Shown: positions 53,663 through 61,580 of the stretch, piece after piece
Layout: every line of letters begins with the position of its first letter
How positions within the stretch are numbered: the first letter of the stretch is position 1
Source: Liquorilactobacillus aquaticus DSM 21051
Lineage (GTDB): Bacteria > Bacillota > Bacilli > Lactobacillales > Lactobacillaceae
Assembly: GCF_001436755.1 (NCBI RefSeq)
Contig: NZ_AYZD01000018.1
Coordinates: 175,061 to 239,060 of the forward strand
Direction: 5' to 3'
Length of the DNA stretch: 64,000 bases
Translations under genes and position numbers: made by a program
Notes under the pieces: model-generated
Databases searched by the model: none
What the model saw: only the letters and a program-made list of their open reading frames with translations
Told to the model about the DNA's origin: nothing

Positions 53663-53742
53663 TCAACTTCCGACCAATTAGCAAATTCTTTTTTGTATGG
53701 TTTCTTGTCACTACTTTTTAGTGGCACTATCGTGAACTGCAT
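53659..53742 (-). CDS. Very short phage protein (27 residues)
   Basis: ATG 53742 to TGA 53659. The sequence begins MQFTIVPLKSSD and ends FANWSEVE; it overlaps its upstream neighbour by 32 bp and the zinc-ribbon gene by an ATGA. Coupled start-stop suggests a real gene, but the length makes it uncertain. Confidence 0.4.
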   Translation of the reverse strand: MQFTIVPLKSSDKKPYKKEFANWSEVE

Positions 53743-53998
53743 TTTGACTATGTCCCCCTTTTTCTTCTTGATTTTTCAAACGAAGCCATAATTTAAGTCT
53801 TCTAATTTTATTTTTATTAGTTAGATAAATAGCTGGTTTATAGCCTAATTTCCAATATTTATTTTGCCTAAACCACTCTTTCTTGTATTTATTATTCAAG
53901 GATAAAAAGTGTATATTAGAAACTCTTTCTCTCTTTTTTAACGAATCTTTGCTTATAAAGAAAATTTTTTCGTATTTATTTCGTATACGCCTGTTCAT
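53711..53998 (-). CDS. Small basic early phage protein
   Basis: 95 residues, strongly basic with many Lys, Arg and Asn (KKRERVSNIHFL, KLWLRLKNQEEK). No family recognised; nucleic-acid binding is possible. ATG start behind GGAGGTGGGG, overlapping the YopX-like stop by four bases. Confidence 0.6.
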   Translation of the reverse strand: MNRRIRNKYEKIFFISKDSLKKRERVSNIHFLSLNNKYKKEWFRQNKYWKLGYKPAIYLTNKNKIRRLKLWLRLKNQEEKGGHSQNAVHDSATKK

Positions 53999-54327
53999 TC
54001 CCCCACCTCCAATAGTTCTGGGTTATTGTGAATGTCACCAATCACTTCGCAATACCTGTTAATGTGATTGAGAACATAAATACCAGCTTCCCATTCTCCG
54101 TTATGATATTTAACCTCGTAATTAACTGGATGCCCGTACAAATCTTCTGTTTTAACGATACTGCCCTCGAAAATCTTTTTCTTACCGCTTTTGTCTTTCA
54201 ACCCTGTATACTGTTCAAGCACTAAGTTAGATGATGCTGTGCCTAAGTAAATACCGCCTAATTCATCTGGGTAACGCATAACTCTATTTGTGCTATCCCA
54301 CACCCTAAACTCGATTTCTCTGCTCAT
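53995..54327 (-). CDS. YopX-family phage protein
   Basis: 110 residues. REIEFRVWDSTNRVMRY start, VLEQYTGLKDKSGKKKIFEGS and VIGDIHNNPELL end are the YopX hallmarks, common in Gram-positive phages. Function unknown. ATG follows the replication gene stop directly. Confidence 0.9.
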   Translation of the reverse strand: MSREIEFRVWDSTNRVMRYPDELGGIYLGTASSNLVLEQYTGLKDKSGKKKIFEGSIVKTEDLYGHPVNYEVKYHNGEWEAGIYVLNHINRYCEVIGDIHNNPELLEVGE

Positions 54328-55188
54328 TTATTTCACGTCCTTCTTCTTAAATCTTTGAAGCTTCTTTTTAAGCGCTGCACGTTCTTCATCACTCATTTGA
54401 GATTTAGCTTTTTGTGACCAATCAGGCACAGTTTCTTTTTGAACAACTGTTTTACCATACTTTTTCTGCTGTTTCTGTTGCTTGTATTCTTCTTCGTACT
54501 TCAATGCGGCCTCAACAGTTTTAATATCCCGTTTTGAGTAACTATCTAAAATCTGACGTAAATAATTAAAAGCCGTAGAGCCATGATCCATCATGTAATC
54601 AATAGCATGTATCACAACTTCATCCCCCAATTCAGATATGTAATCAAGAAATATAGGTTGTGATGTTCCACTGAGTGGGATGCGCTTTGTTTGCAAATAA
54701 AGAAAGGCATTAGGTCTTAATTCTTTTGTTTCAGTTTTTTGAGATTCTGTGCGCGTACTACTACTACTGTTAACCCTTGTAGTATTAAAAGACCTTGTAG
54801 TACTACCTTTATCATTTCTGCCTATAGGGGTATCCGCAGAACTGCCTATAGGGTCCCCCTCTGTTTTGCGCATAGGGGTATCATCAGAATTGATGATAGG
54901 GTCAGTTATTGGATACATTCTTCGTTGCTTAATTTGCTTATTTTCATCCCTGATTAATACGATTTTTAAGTACCCTAATTCCTTGAGATGATTAATTCTC
55001 CTTGAAATTGTTCCCTTCGTCACATTGGAAAATACATCTACAAAATATGAGTTAGTGGCGTAACAAAATCCTTGTTTAGTCGCTAAAGCTGTAATTTCAC
55101 TAAACAAAACTTTTTCATCGCCTTTCAATCTGGAATCATATCTAACATTTGCAGTCAGAATTGAATAATAACTAGGCTGCTCTTTCAT
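54328..55188 (-). CDS. Phage replication initiation protein with HTH
   Basis: 286 residues. The N-terminal winged HTH (about 5-95, SRRINHLKELGYLKIV) resembles phage replisome organisers. An 8-residue repeat zone follows (about 98-128, DPI/DTPM/DPIG/DTPIG), then a helical region with YISELGDEVVIHAIDYMMD as in DnaD-like initiators and a charged C-terminal tail. The repeat zone matches four 24-bp DNA repeats that may be the origin. ATG start overlaps the HNHc stop (ATGA). Confidence 0.85.
   Translation of the reverse strand: MKEQPSYYSILTANVRYDSRLKGDEKVLFSEITALATKQGFCYATNSYFVDVFSNVTKGTISRRINHLKELGYLKIVLIRDENKQIKQRRMYPITDPIINSDDTPMRKTEGDPIGSSADTPIGRNDKGSTTRSFNTTRVNSSSSTRTESQKTETKELRPNAFLYLQTKRIPLSGTSQPIFLDYISELGDEVVIHAIDYMMDHGSTAFNYLRQILDSYSKRDIKTVEAALKYEEEYKQQKQQKKYGKTVVQKETVPDWSQKAKSQMSDEERAALKKKLQRFKKKDVK
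54776..54916. repeat. Iteron-like repeats, candidate prophage replication origin
   Basis: ATAGGG recurs at 54824, 54848, 54872 and 54896, exactly 24 bp apart, within longer units (CTGCCTATAGGGG-type). Two CTTGTAGTA copies at 54776 and 54794 are 18 bp apart. Many temperate phages carry origin iterons inside the initiator gene. Confidence 0.6.
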
Positions 55189-55952
55189 CTTGTTTCCCTC
55201 CGTTCAGCGCCACTGATTAACCGCTGTTCCATTTCTTCACGTTTATATTGCTCATCAAATTCTTGCATCTGTTTCCGTGACATTAATTTCATACTGATTA
55301 ACATTTCATCGCTCAACTTAATTCCGTGAAAATGTTGTTCTTCGTAAAACGACTCAGCTCCGATATGATGAAATCTTGCATGACAATTCGCACACAATGC
55401 TTCGAGTCTATGTTGCCGATGATCAAGGTGATTGCGATTATTTCCGCTGCCTACAGTGTCCTCATGATTTATTTGAATATCTTTAGTTACCCCACATGCA
55501 GTACAACGCCTATGAAGCAAGCACAAGTAAACTCTTCGCTCGGTATCAAAAGTGTTTACCAAGTCTTTGAATTGGAATGGTACGTCATACTCAAAACAGT
55601 ACTCAACCAGAAAAGAAATAAACTGTGTAGCAACATCTTTCTTGCAATCACTTAGGCTGAACATTTGATAGCCGCTATTCTCACAAAACTCTTCTTTTAG
55701 TTTCTTTTTCTGCTTTTCACGCTCAAAAACTTGAACATAACCTTGATACTCACAAATATCACGAATCATTGCGTAGGCTTTGCGCCTCTGTATTCCTGAT
55801 ATCAAATCTTTTGAATGAGGTATGATGTCAAAATCAATCTTTCCTTTACGAAAAAGATTAATTAAGCCATCAAAATCATCAATTTTCATCGTGACAAGAT
55901 CTTTGTCAATCGTTACATTTGTCAAATGTCCTGAGAAACGTTCATTTTCCAT
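55185..55952 (-). CDS. Putative HNHc nuclease
   Basis: 255 residues. A phage family labelled putative HNHc nuclease: IQRRKAYAMIRDICEYQG in the N-terminal half and a C-terminal zinc-binding HNH core with CTACGVTKDIQINHEDT and EALCANCHARFHHIG. Likely involved in early DNA processing. ATG start behind GGAGCAATT. Confidence 0.85.
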   Translation of the reverse strand: MENERFSGHLTNVTIDKDLVTMKIDDFDGLINLFRKGKIDFDIIPHSKDLISGIQRRKAYAMIRDICEYQGYVQVFEREKQKKKLKEEFCENSGYQMFSLSDCKKDVATQFISFLVEYCFEYDVPFQFKDLVNTFDTERRVYLCLLHRRCTACGVTKDIQINHEDTVGSGNNRNHLDHRQHRLEALCANCHARFHHIGAESFYEEQHFHGIKLSDEMLISMKLMSRKQMQEFDEQYKREEMEQRLISGAERRETR

Positions 55953-55994
55953 AATTGCTCCTGTGTGCTAAAATTTAAGTGTGTTAGTTTTATT

Positions 55995-56023
55995 TGAGCC
56001 TACTTGCGATAGGCTCATTTTTT
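55995..56023. terminator. Hairpin overlapping the end of a small gene
   Basis: TGAGCCTA/TAGGCTCA stem with seven-base loop followed by TTTTTT on the plus strand. Orientation is against the early operon, so it could stop antisense transcription. Confidence 0.5.
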
Positions 56024-56152
56024 ATGCAGCCAATCCCAAACACCCCAAATTAGATCACTCATGAAACCACTAACCCCAAACAGTACTAATCCCACTAAAG
56101 GAATAACTACTGCCGGCCACTGACCAAATATAAACGGCCATAAATTAAACAT
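56015..56152 (-). CDS. Small membrane protein (45 residues)
   Basis: ATG 56152 to TGA 56015. Trp-rich with one hydrophobic helix (about 13-32) and WDWLHKK end. SD AGGGGG. Not in a known family; its codons and SD are good, so it is likely a real early gene. Confidence 0.65.
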   Translation of the reverse strand: MFNLWPFIFGQWPAVVIPLVGLVLFGVSGFMSDLIWGVWDWLHKK

Positions 56153-56207
56153 GTTTATTCCCCCTGTCTCGTATACATTCCTCAATCACTTGCCGCCAGA
56201 CTTGTAA

Positions 56208-56483
56208 TTATTTAAATTCAGAAAGGAACGTATCTAAGTCACTTTTTTTAATTCTTGTAAGCCCTCCAACTGAGATAGTTGGTAAACCACGTTTTTTTAT
56301 CCAATTTTGTTCAAGTGTTGATCGACCTATATTTGCGTACTCACATGTTTGAATAATGGACATGTACTCAGGGTATGTTTTTACCCCCTGCGATTCGCTC
56401 TGAGCAGTTTTTACCGCCTTTACAACTATTTGGGTTATCTCTTTTTCAAAACCATCAGACAGTTTCAGATTGATCTCAGTCAT
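56208..56483 (-). CDS. Excisionase-like helix-turn-helix protein
   Basis: 91 residues. C-terminal MerR/excisionase-type HTH: IIQTCEYANIGRSTLEQNW and GGLTRIKKSDLDTFL. Could be the directionality factor for the integrase or an early regulator; location downstream of the antirepressor supports either. ATG start behind GGGGGTGAGC. Confidence 0.75.
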   Translation of the reverse strand: MTEINLKLSDGFEKEITQIVVKAVKTAQSESQGVKTYPEYMSIIQTCEYANIGRSTLEQNWIKKRGLPTISVGGLTRIKKSDLDTFLSEFK

Positions 56484-56494
56484 ACGCTCACCCC

Positions 56495-57232
56495 CTATGC
56501 TGATTCATCATCAATATCAAGTGACATTTGTCGCACAACAGTTTTAGTTGCTGTTGCTGGTTCCCAGTCGTTAATAAAATCAACAACCATTTGATAATGC
56601 TTAGTACGAAGCTGGGAACGTGATCCAACACCAGCAATCTTCTTAACACCACTGTTGATATCCTTAAAAAGTTCACCACGTTGTTGTGATGTTAATTTTC
56701 CAAAGCCACGGCCTACTTCAGTAACTCGTTGTCCGATACGGCGACTGATGTAACTATAATCGCCTTGAGGGATGACCTGATTTTCTTCAAGATTGCCAAC
56801 TCGTTTCTCGACCTTCTCGACCTTCTTGTTTGAATCTTTTTGAGCTTCAAACATTAGTTCCAAGGTTTCCATCGGGGTTTTGGGTAATTTAGCATGTTCA
56901 AAATAACTACCAGTTTTTCTGATACTTGGTAATACTTCTTCGGTAACCCAATCCTGGAACCTTTCAGCAGTTTGGTTATTTGCTTTAATTGCCAACTTGT
57001 AAAATTGAGGTTCAGTGATGAAATCACCACGTTGCTTTAGCCGTTGTCCAGAATTGGACAATTTCAAATATTCGTTAACTCTTTCCCACCGCACATAAAG
57101 ATTGCCCTTAACAATCTTGGTCAGCCCTAATCCAATTGCTGCTTGTTCGACATCAAAATTAATTTCTCCGTTTTCTTTTACCAAAATTGGTAAATCAATA
57201 TCTCCGTTAGTAAAATGTTGTAATCTGTTCAT
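56495..57232 (-). CDS. Phage antirepressor (BRO-N plus ORF6C)
   Basis: 245 residues. N-terminal BRO-N-like domain (FDVEQAAIGLGLTK, ERVNEYLKLSN) and FYKLAIKANNQTAERFQDWV, then a C-terminal ORF6C domain (SYISRRIGQRV). Antirepressors counter CI to promote induction. ATG start behind AAAGGATTATCGC. First long gene of the leftward operon after Cro. Confidence 0.9.
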   Translation of the reverse strand: MNRLQHFTNGDIDLPILVKENGEINFDVEQAAIGLGLTKIVKGNLYVRWERVNEYLKLSNSGQRLKQRGDFITEPQFYKLAIKANNQTAERFQDWVTEEVLPSIRKTGSYFEHAKLPKTPMETLELMFEAQKDSNKKVEKVEKRVGNLEENQVIPQGDYSYISRRIGQRVTEVGRGFGKLTSQQRGELFKDINSGVKKIAGVGSRSQLRTKHYQMVVDFINDWEPATATKTVVRQMSLDIDDESA

Positions 57233-57269
57233 TTGCGATAATCCTTTCTAAGTTACGTTGATTGAGTAG

Positions 57270-57275
57270 TATAAT
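57270..57275 (+). promoter_or_regulatory. -10 element upstream of the Cas2-like gene
   Basis: Perfect TATAAT, 29 bp before the start; no good -35. It points against the lytic operon. Confidence 0.45.
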
Positions 57276-57303
57276 TTAATTGTTCAAGAAAGGTGGTGAA
57301 AAT

Positions 57304-57585
57304 ATGAGTAAACCTTACATTATTTCATATGACTTAAATGACCCTGGTCAAAGATATAACGATGTCAAAGAAACTATAGAAGATTTTTCAATAGCCAGCA
57401 GAGAGTTGCAGAGGTCTGTTTGGCTAATACGTAGTGAATCATCTCCAGATGATATAACCGATGCCTTACATAAGGTTATGGATGAAAATGACTCACTATT
57501 TGTTTGCGAACTGAAAAATAACCGACAAGGATTAGCTTCTAAAAAAGATTGGGAATTTATCAGAGAATCATTATTTACAGATTAA
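57304..57585 (+). CDS. Cas2-like / SinR-family protein, stand-alone
   Basis: 93 residues from ATG 57304 (MSKPYIISYDLNDPG), with AAAGGTGGTGA as SD; the ORF begins at 57280. The ferredoxin-like start YIISYDLNDPGQRY and the later RSVWLIRS and DSLFVCELKN resemble the Cas2/VapD fold. No cas1 or CRISPR repeats occur here. It lies on the opposite strand to the early lytic operon, so it is probably expressed independently (inference). Confidence 0.7.
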   Translation: MSKPYIISYDLNDPGQRYNDVKETIEDFSIASRELQRSVWLIRSESSPDDITDALHKVMDENDSLFVCELKNNRQGLASKKDWEFIRESLFTD

Positions 57586-57699
57586 CTTTTCGTATTCTTT
57601 CTCAGTCATCATGCGATATTCCCTGTGCTCCTCGCTACCGCCAATAGCCTGGAGCACATTTTTTATTTCTTCCGTGGATCCTTCAATTGTTAATTTCAT
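57571..57699 (-). CDS. Small phage protein (42 residues)
   Basis: ATG 57699 to TAA 57571. Sequence runs MKLTIEGSTEEIKNVLQAIG to KEYEKLICK; probably helical. SD AAAGGGG. Its end overlaps the opposite-strand Cas2-like gene by 15 bp. Similar tiny proteins follow cro in lactobacillal phages. Confidence 0.65.
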   Translation of the reverse strand: MKLTIEGSTEEIKNVLQAIGGSEEHREYRMMTEKEYEKLICK

Positions 57700-57726
57700 C
57701 CCTCTATCCCCTTTCTTTTACCCTTT

Positions 57727-57743
57727 GTATCTCATAAAGATAC
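57727..57743. promoter_or_regulatory. CI/Cro operator-like palindrome in the cro 3' end
   Basis: GTATC-N7-GATAC, the same architecture as the intergenic operator at 57972. Confidence 0.55.
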
Positions 57744-57953
57744 AAAATTACTAAAAAAAATGTCGTTTATCTGTGTAGCAGTTAAATGATATTTTTCTTT
57801 AATCAAAGTCATTTCAGATTTTGAAAATTCAGCACCATTTTTTTCATTGATTTTTGCTGAAAAACGTTGCTGGCTAATACCTAAATAAGATGCTAGTTTT
57901 TTTTGATTGTCACCATGGAGAATCATTATTGATCTGAACTTCTTTACATCCAT
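57732..57953 (-). CDS. Cro-like repressor (DUF739 type)
   Basis: 73 residues, HTH with KKLASYLGISQQRFSAKINE. It is divergent from the CI-like repressor. ATG start behind AAGGAGGG. Expected to repress CI and promote lytic growth. Confidence 0.85.
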   Translation of the reverse strand: MDVKKFRSIMILHGDNQKKLASYLGISQQRFSAKINEKNGAEFSKSEMTLIKEKYHLTATQINDIFFSNFVSL

Positions 57954-57971
57954 AAAATCGCCCTCCTTTTT

Positions 57972-57988
57972 GTATCTTTTTAGGATAC
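57972..57988. promoter_or_regulatory. CI/Cro operator
   Basis: GTATCTTTTTAGGATAC (GTATC-N7-GATAC), just downstream of the leftward promoter. Additional half-sites GTATC at 58030 and GATAC at 58093. Confidence 0.7.
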
Positions 57989-57992
57989 TTTA

Positions 57993-58021
57993 ATGATAAA
58001 TTATCTACAACTATATGTCAA
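57993..58021 (-). promoter_or_regulatory. Early lytic promoter (cro)
   Basis: TTGACA (58016-58021), 17-bp spacer, TATCAT (57993-57998). Confidence 0.8.
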
Positions 58022-58060
58022 TAAATCGTGTATCTTTTTTTTCAACAAATTAAAAAATGC

Positions 58061-58089
58061 TTGCACGCAATACCAAAAAATGTTAATTT
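58061..58089 (+). promoter_or_regulatory. Repressor promoter
   Basis: TTGCAC (58061-58066) with a weak -10 near 58083-58089, 28 bp before the CI gene. Confidence 0.5.
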
Positions 58090-58116
58090 TGAGATACAAA
58101 GAAAAGAGGTGGTTTT

Positions 58117-58821
58117 ATGGAACAAATGGGTGAAAGATTAAAAAGGCTACGCACTTCATTAGGATTGACACAGGAAGAATTAGGAAACCGTATTGGTTTA
58201 AAAAGAGCAGCAATTAATAAGTACGAAAAAGGTAACGTTGAAAATATGAAAAGATCAACTATAGAAAAATTGTCCTCAATTTTTAATGTTACTCCAGCAT
58301 ATCTTATGGCTCTTGATGAAAATGAACCTGACATTCTTTCCATTTATAACAAACTACACCACTCTCGACAAGCCTATGTTTACGATGTAGCAAAGGCACA
58401 ATTGAATGAACAAAGTAACATTGTTGAATTACCTAAGAAAAAAATGCATGGTGGTCGTTCAACGGCTGCTGGTGCTCCTATAGATGGCGATTACCAAGAT
58501 AGCCAACATGAAATGGTTGTTATAAGAAATGAGGTACCCAGAGGAGCTGACGAGGTCGTTACAATAGCCGGCGATAGTATGGAGCCGCTGCTAAAAAAAG
58601 GATCACAAGCTTTCCTTCATTATCAACCAGTACCCGACACAGACGGACAGGTTGTGATTGTGCGAATAAAAGACGTAGGAGTTACATGTAAAAAGATTTA
58701 TCGTGAAGACGGAAAGATACGCTTAAAATCAATCAATGATAAATATGAAGATATGGTTTATCCTGCACAAGATGTTGATGTGATAGGCAAAATCATGTTG
58801 GAAGAAAAGAAAAAGTCCTAA
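58117..58821 (+). CDS. CI-type repressor with S24 (LexA-like) peptidase domain
   Basis: 234 residues. HTH_3 domain (about 6-65, LTQEELGNRIGLKRAAINKY) and a C-terminal S24 domain (about 115-230) with GDSMEP (Ser), VTCKKIY (Lys), and a probable Ala-Gly cleavage site in TAAGAPIDG. RecA-stimulated self-cleavage would induce the prophage after DNA damage. ATG start behind AGAGGTGG. Confidence 0.94.
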   Translation: MEQMGERLKRLRTSLGLTQEELGNRIGLKRAAINKYEKGNVENMKRSTIEKLSSIFNVTPAYLMALDENEPDILSIYNKLHHSRQAYVYDVAKAQLNEQSNIVELPKKKMHGGRSTAAGAPIDGDYQDSQHEMVVIRNEVPRGADEVVTIAGDSMEPLLKKGSQAFLHYQPVPDTDGQVVIVRIKDVGVTCKKIYREDGKIRLKSINDKYEDMVYPAQDVDVIGKIMLEEKKKS

Positions 58822-58923
58822 CCCCCCATTCACAGTAGAAGGTTAAGACTTATCTTGTATCTGAGTAAAATATAACACATCTCAGATATTTTTACATAAT
58901 GTTTTATTAGGGGGAAATCAATA

Positions 58924-59745
58924 ATGACAACTTGCGAGATTTGTAATACCAAAATAGGCTTATTTTCTAAAAAATTTACTACTGATACTGGATCCAAGGT
59001 TTGCCAAAAATGTATTTCAAATGTAGATCCTGTAATATTAATTGACAGTATAACTTCTGCAAAAACTATAGCTTTTTCTATGGATAACGATATTGGGGAT
59101 TCTTATTTAGCAAAAATTGGTGTTGAATCTCAATCTGATGTACGCAAACAAAGAAAAGAAGAAGAATTAGCAGAGTTAGCTAAAAAAGAACAAGAAAAAA
59201 AGGAACGAGAAAAACAATTAAAAATAGCAAGGGAGACTCTTGAAAGGGCTAAGCGACAAGAAATATATCACTTCAAAGTTCACGGAGTTACTCATTATGA
59301 ATTGTCAAAAATGATAACTTATGCTCGTAGAAACGATTTTTTCGATCCTTATGATGGATGGACCGCTGGGGATATTAAAGAATTCTCTCCGTATGAGAAA
59401 GTTTTTGAAACTGACTTACAAGGTGCTGTTAGTGCCATTACTTTTGAAACCGAACCCGAAAATAAATACGATCCAAATGCTATTAAAGTAATCGCCACTC
59501 TTGATGAAAAAAAGTACATGCTAGGATATGTCCCAGCTAAACAGACAGGCAAGGTTTTAGATATACTGAAAAAGCAAAACAGAGGGGAAATCTCACCAAG
59601 AGTTGAGTACGAGCTAACTGGTGGTAAATATAAATTAGCAGATGATGACGAAAATGATTTTTCAGATGATCCAAAATTAAAAATTTATACTGGCAAAAGA
59701 GAATATGGATTCAACATAAAAATATGTGATAACAACATCGACTAA
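58924..59745 (+). CDS. DUF4428 zinc finger plus HIRAN domain protein
   Basis: 273 residues. The N-terminus has CEICN and CQKC pairs (DUF4428-like zinc finger, 4-40), a charged coiled coil (about 75-115, EELAELAKKEQEKKEREKQ), and a HIRAN domain (about 118-235) with FKVHGVTHYE, FETEPENKYDPNAIKV and LGYVPAKQTG. HIRAN modules bind DNA ends in repair enzymes. ATG start behind AGGGGGAAATC. In the lysogeny region downstream of CI; could be a superinfection or DNA-protection factor (inference). Confidence 0.8.
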   Translation: MTTCEICNTKIGLFSKKFTTDTGSKVCQKCISNVDPVILIDSITSAKTIAFSMDNDIGDSYLAKIGVESQSDVRKQRKEEELAELAKKEQEKKEREKQLKIARETLERAKRQEIYHFKVHGVTHYELSKMITYARRNDFFDPYDGWTAGDIKEFSPYEKVFETDLQGAVSAITFETEPENKYDPNAIKVIATLDEKKYMLGYVPAKQTGKVLDILKKQNRGEISPRVEYELTGGKYKLADDDENDFSDDPKLKIYTGKREYGFNIKICDNNID

Positions 59746-59820
59746 CGGCAAAGAATGCTAGATATATAATTTTTAATGTTAGAATATACTACAGATGTGG
59801 TTAATCATGGAGGTGAAAAC

Positions 59821-60048
59821 ATGGATAAATATGTAACACACGAGGAACTTAATCATGCTTATGATAATCTTTCTAACAAAATCGATTTAATGAGCGAGCA
59901 CATTGATAATAAATTTTAAAAAGTTAATACCAAGTTTGAATCTGTAAACACTAAGCTTGCTAATCAAAAAGTTTGGTTTATTTTAACAGCAATTTCTGTT
60001 ACAACCGCTACCTGTACTATCGTAGGATTCCTAATTCATTTGCTATAG
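59821..60048 (+). pseudogene. Membrane-anchored coiled-coil protein gene broken by an in-frame stop
   Basis: ATG 59821 with SD GGAGGTG. Codon 33 is TAA (59917-59919); the same frame continues to TAG at 60048. Without the stop it would encode about 75 residues, heptad-like DKYVTHEELNHAYDNL and KVNTKFESVNTKL, then a C-terminal membrane helix (WFILTAISVTTATC). The intact version resembles XhlA-like or DUF1640-type small phage proteins. A single base change explains the break. Confidence 0.75.
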
Positions 60049-60059
60049 AGAGGTAATCA

Positions 60060-60266
60060 ATGACATTTTTAATACTTGTACTAATATTTTTATTTCTTTG
60101 GAAAATACTCGGATTCATAGGTCGTATATTTTTACCAATCATTGCTGTGCTGGTTATCCTAAGTATGATCATTAGTTCTGCTACTATCGTTTCAATCATC
60201 TGGATTCCCATAGCGGTCTTATATTTCATAGGTTTGTTTATATCTGGTATAACAAAAAGAAACTAA
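60060..60266 (+). CDS. Small hydrophobic membrane protein
   Basis: 68 residues, two to three membrane helices (about 2-20, 25-45, 45-62) and a short basic tail. No family recognised. ATG start behind AGAGAGGTAATC. In the lysogeny region it might be a superinfection-exclusion protein (inference from place and topology only). Confidence 0.7.
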   Translation: MTFLILVLIFLFLWKILGFIGRIFLPIIAVLVILSMIISSATIVSIIWIPIAVLYFIGLFISGITKRN

Positions 60267-60434
60267 AAAACACATCCCCCACTGACCAAAGTTAAGGATG
60301 TGCTACACGATTCATACAGAGACGCGATCAAACGCCCTATTTGTATTATAAAGGAGGTGTTGCCTAGTAACAAGCCCCTCTCTAAAAAATAAGGTCACTT
60401 GCCGCCAGCAAATTATTTAAAAGGAGAGATTAAA

Positions 60435-61580
60435 ATGGCTTCATACACAAAATACGAAACACATAAGGGTGAATTTTGGCGCTTTCAAGTCTCATATACG
60501 GATCCCCTAACCGGTAAGCGAAAGCAAAAAGGAAAAGGCGGATTTGAAACGAAACGTGAGGCTAAACGTTTTGCACAGAAACTAGAAGATGAAATCAGTC
60601 GTGGCTTCTTAAGAAATGATAAATTAACCTTTGGGGATGTCTTTAAAATGTGGTTTGAAAATTATCAGCTAACTACAAAAGAATCGACTTGGACTACTAC
60701 AAAACGTAACTTTGAAAATCATATATTGCCTGTCCTTGGTAACAGAAAAATAAATGAAATAACACCTACTATCTGCCAAAAAGTTGTTAACGACTGGTTT
60801 AATAGACCGCTTAAAAACTACAAACGTTTTTTTAACAATGTAAAAAATGTTTTTGAGTACGCTGTGCAATTAAAAATAATTGTTGATGATCCTACAAAAG
60901 CAGTGATACGTCCTAGTGCAAAACATCAAAAGGTTAAAAAGAAAGACGAAAAAAGTATGTACTATACACGCGAAGAACTAAAACAATTTTTAGAGTGTAT
61001 GTATGACTCAGATAATTATCAAGGATATGCATTTTTTCGCCTACTAGCTTTTACCGGCATGCGTAAAGGTGAAGCCTTAGCATTAACTTGGAACGATGTA
61101 GATTTTGTCTCGAGACAAATTACTATTAATAAAACTCAGTCTAATGGCTATGATCGCTTAGTAGTTCAATCAACAAAAACCGCAGCGAGTGATAGAGTTA
61201 TTTTTATTGATCAGAAAACTATGTCTATATTAAAAACTTGGCAAAAAAAGCAACGAGTAGAATTGTTTCATCTTGGCTTTAACTCTATGAACGAAAATCA
61301 ACTCGTGTTTGCGTCTTATAAGAATACAATGCATAATCCTAACAAACCTCGTGTTTGGGCTGTTAGAGTGACTAAAAACTATGATTTAAAGCATATACCC
61401 GTTCACGGTTTTAGGCACACCTACGCAACATTAGCTATACAAGGTGGAATGCCACCAAAAGAACTACAAAAGCAACTCGGTCACAGTGATATTAAGACAA
61501 CACTAGACATCTATACTGCTGTTACTGATCAACAATTAGAACAAACACCAGAAAAGTATACAGCTTTTGTAAACTTTTAA
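60435..61580 (+). CDS. int: Tyrosine-type prophage integrase
   Basis: 381 residues from ATG 60435 (MASYTKYETHK), with AAAAGGAGAGATT as SD. N-terminal arm-binding domain (YTDPLTGKRKQKGKGGF), SAM-like core-binding (about 60-160), catalytic domain with R in FTGMRKGEAL, HxxR in VHGFRHTYATL, HS in LGHSDIKTTLD and Tyr in DIYTAV. Recombines attP with the tRNA-Gln attB. It ends 124 bp before attR. Confidence 0.96.
   Translation: MASYTKYETHKGEFWRFQVSYTDPLTGKRKQKGKGGFETKREAKRFAQKLEDEISRGFLRNDKLTFGDVFKMWFENYQLTTKESTWTTTKRNFENHILPVLGNRKINEITPTICQKVVNDWFNRPLKNYKRFFNNVKNVFEYAVQLKIIVDDPTKAVIRPSAKHQKVKKKDEKSMYYTREELKQFLECMYDSDNYQGYAFFRLLAFTGMRKGEALALTWNDVDFVSRQITINKTQSNGYDRLVVQSTKTAASDRVIFIDQKTMSILKTWQKKQRVELFHLGFNSMNENQLVFASYKNTMHNPNKPRVWAVRVTKNYDLKHIPVHGFRHTYATLAIQGGMPPKELQKQLGHSDIKTTLDIYTAVTDQQLEQTPEKYTAFVNF

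Noticed and set aside
57304..57585. CRISPR-Cas adaptation locus
   Set aside because: The Cas2-like gene has no cas1, effector or repeat-spacer array anywhere in the window.
58083..58343. Minus-strand frame of 86 codons over the CI gene
   Set aside because: It is the reverse-strand shadow of the repressor HTH region.
60267..60434. Short 11-codon frame after an AAAGGAGGT sequence upstream of int
   Set aside because: GTG at the SD itself and too short to support; it could be a leader but nothing confirms it.
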